Shown here one piece after another: positions 42,506 to 43,215 of a stretch of DNA of 43,215 nucleotides. Below the pieces are notes generated by a model. That model saw nothing but the letters and a program-made list of their open reading frames with translations, did no database searches and had not been told where the DNA came from. The position numbers and the translations under genes were made by a program. The stretch's first letter is position 1. Each line of letters starts with the position of its first letter. Source of the stretch: Paludibacteraceae bacterium (GTDB taxonomy: Bacteria > Bacteroidota > Bacteroidia > Bacteroidales > Paludibacteraceae); assembly GCA_024405815.1 (NCBI GenBank), contig JAKSNX010000008.1, positions 1 through 43,215 of the forward strand, given 5' to 3'.

Positions 42506-42680
42506 GTAGTAACTTTGCAATCTGTGAAAAAAATAATCTTACAAATAAAAACTAAATAAAAGAAAATGTGGTCCGAGCACAGTTGCATTAGACCATGCAG
42601 TGTTTTGTGTAGTTCCATAATCTTTTTTTACAAAGATATACACTCATTCTGCCAAATACTGTCAGTTTAAGCAAAAAAAA
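42506..42680. other. Intergenic region with a minus-strand -7 box and possible short transcript
   Basis: TATCTTTG (minus, 42638-42631) stands before a 38-codon minus-strand frame beginning MELHKTLHGLMQLCSDHIFF. The frame has no family resemblance. A weak GGTC...GGACC hairpin lies within it. This could be a small RNA, a small protein, or nothing. Confidence 0.25.
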
Positions 42681-42700
42681 AGGGCAAATCGCCCTCTTTT
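42681..42700. terminator. Bidirectional terminator
   Basis: AGGGC-AAATC-GCCCT hairpin (42681-42695) with an A-run on the left and a T-run on the right. It can end the minus-strand membrane-peptide transcript and the plus-strand symporter unit. Confidence 0.75.
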
Positions 42701-42789
42701 TATTTTTTCTTATTCTTTTTAATTTGGAGAATCACTACCGGTATAATGCAAAGAGCCAGTAGAATCACCCCTATTATTGTAACTCCCAT
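42700..42789 (-). CDS. 29-residue single-span membrane peptide
   Basis: An open frame of 29 codons plus stop opening MGVTIIGVILLALCIIPVVI and ending in a Lys-rich tail (KKNKKK). This is one transmembrane helix with a positively charged cytoplasmic end. A terminator follows immediately, and the gene lies 63 bases downstream of another membrane-protein gene on the same strand. The composition (a clean hydrophobic helix with a basic tail) makes chance unlikely. Function unknown. Confidence 0.6.
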   Translation of the reverse strand: MGVTIIGVILLALCIIPVVILQIKKNKKK

Positions 42790-42852
42790 AATATAGTATT
42801 ATTTGATGGTTAAAAATGTGTTAAACTCTCTCTTGATACGGGGAGGGTGGTG

Positions 42853-43209
42853 TTACACAAAACCATGATATGGAAGCAGCCTGTGGCAGTTATCCACAGA
42901 ACGTATGCAGTTTAATTGTTTTAGTTCTAAATTGCCATAAAATAACAGTAGCAGTAATGCTGATGTAAAAGCAAGTATGAACGCTGCTGTTGTGTTACGT
43001 AAAATAGTAAATGCTGATGGCGGTATAGTTACACCTGTGGCACTAATTGCATAATCCGCCATAGGAATAGACTCTATGGCATCAACTTTTGCTACACTTG
43101 AGTATGTGCCTAAACCATTGTCTATTACATACTCAGTAACGCTAACTATGCTATGTATAGCAAAGATTAGCGTTACTGATAGTAATATGGATAATATAGT
43201 TCTCTTCAC
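42853..43209 (-). CDS. Unknown membrane protein, start uncertain
   Basis: A 118-residue frame starting with GTG at 43209; the true start could lie beyond the right edge. It has an N-terminal hydrophobic segment (TILSILLSVTLIFAIHSIV), an extracytoplasmic section of about 45 residues, a second hydrophobic segment (AAFILAFTSALLLLLFYG) and a short basic tail. I do not recognise the family. The 29-residue peptide gene lies downstream. Confidence 0.5.
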   Translation of the reverse strand: MKRTILSILLSVTLIFAIHSIVSVTEYVIDNGLGTYSSVAKVDAIESIPMADYAISATGVTIPPSAFTILRNTTAAFILAFTSALLLLLFYGNLELKQLNCIRSVDNCHRLLPYHGFV

Positions 43210-43215
43210 AGAGTG

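Overview
The window is chromosomal DNA from a member of the Bacteroidota, most likely the order Bacteroidales. Three things support this: promoters follow the Bacteroidetes pattern (TTG/TTTG, 19-20 bases, TAnnTTTG); many genes belong to families common in that phylum (DUF5683, DUF4494, DUF2147, PiT with a DUF47 partner, NptA-type Na/Pi symporter, DUF3089 lipoprotein); and intergenic regions carry short dispersed repeats. The species cannot be named from the sequence alone.

Left flank (1-13.6 kb): parA-parB-DUF5683 on the minus strand; then pheS and lon on the plus strand; a secreted TPR protein (minus); DUF4494, prfC, a CvfB-like S1 protein, DUF47-pit phosphate transport, a secreted zinc-ribbon protein and a DUF2147 protein (plus); and tRNA-His (minus). 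This is ordinary core genome.

Accessory island (about 13.6-26.3 kb): two paralogous ORF6N/RhuM/PLD-like genes in the same orientation (13.7 and 23.7 kb) bracket a WYL-domain regulator, a secreted SHOCT-like protein, the remnant of a Mu-like phage gene, an unknown gene, a CRISPR array of 12 repeats and 11 spacers, and a type II-C cas9-cas1-cas2 operon with a divergent tracrRNA. A hipBA toxin-antitoxin pair follows. The second ORF6N paralog is truncated in the middle of its HKD-like motif.

The main discovery is a shared promoter architecture. A palindrome, TTTTGACA-N5-TGTCAAAA, lies exactly 8 bases upstream of a TAnnTTTG box at three places: before the WYL gene (+), before the phage-remnant region at 16.5 kb (+), and on the minus strand facing cas9 at 23.4 kb. 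The simplest reading is that the WYL protein controls itself, the 16.5 kb transcript and the cas9-cas1-cas2 operon. The cas9 transcript from that promoter would run antisense through the whole tracrRNA gene. The half-site TTTTGACA also occurs once in every CRISPR repeat.

Right flank (26.3-43.2 kb): recA-rlmB-rluA-type operon (minus); branched-chain amino acid operon ilvD-ilvB-ilvN-ilvC followed by an EptA-like phosphoethanolamine transferase (minus); a YD-repeat-like lipoprotein and a phosphohexomutase (plus); a CorA-like transporter with a structured leader (minus); an NptA-type symporter and DUF3089 lipoprotein (plus); and, at the right edge, a 29-residue membrane peptide downstream of an unknown membrane protein (minus).
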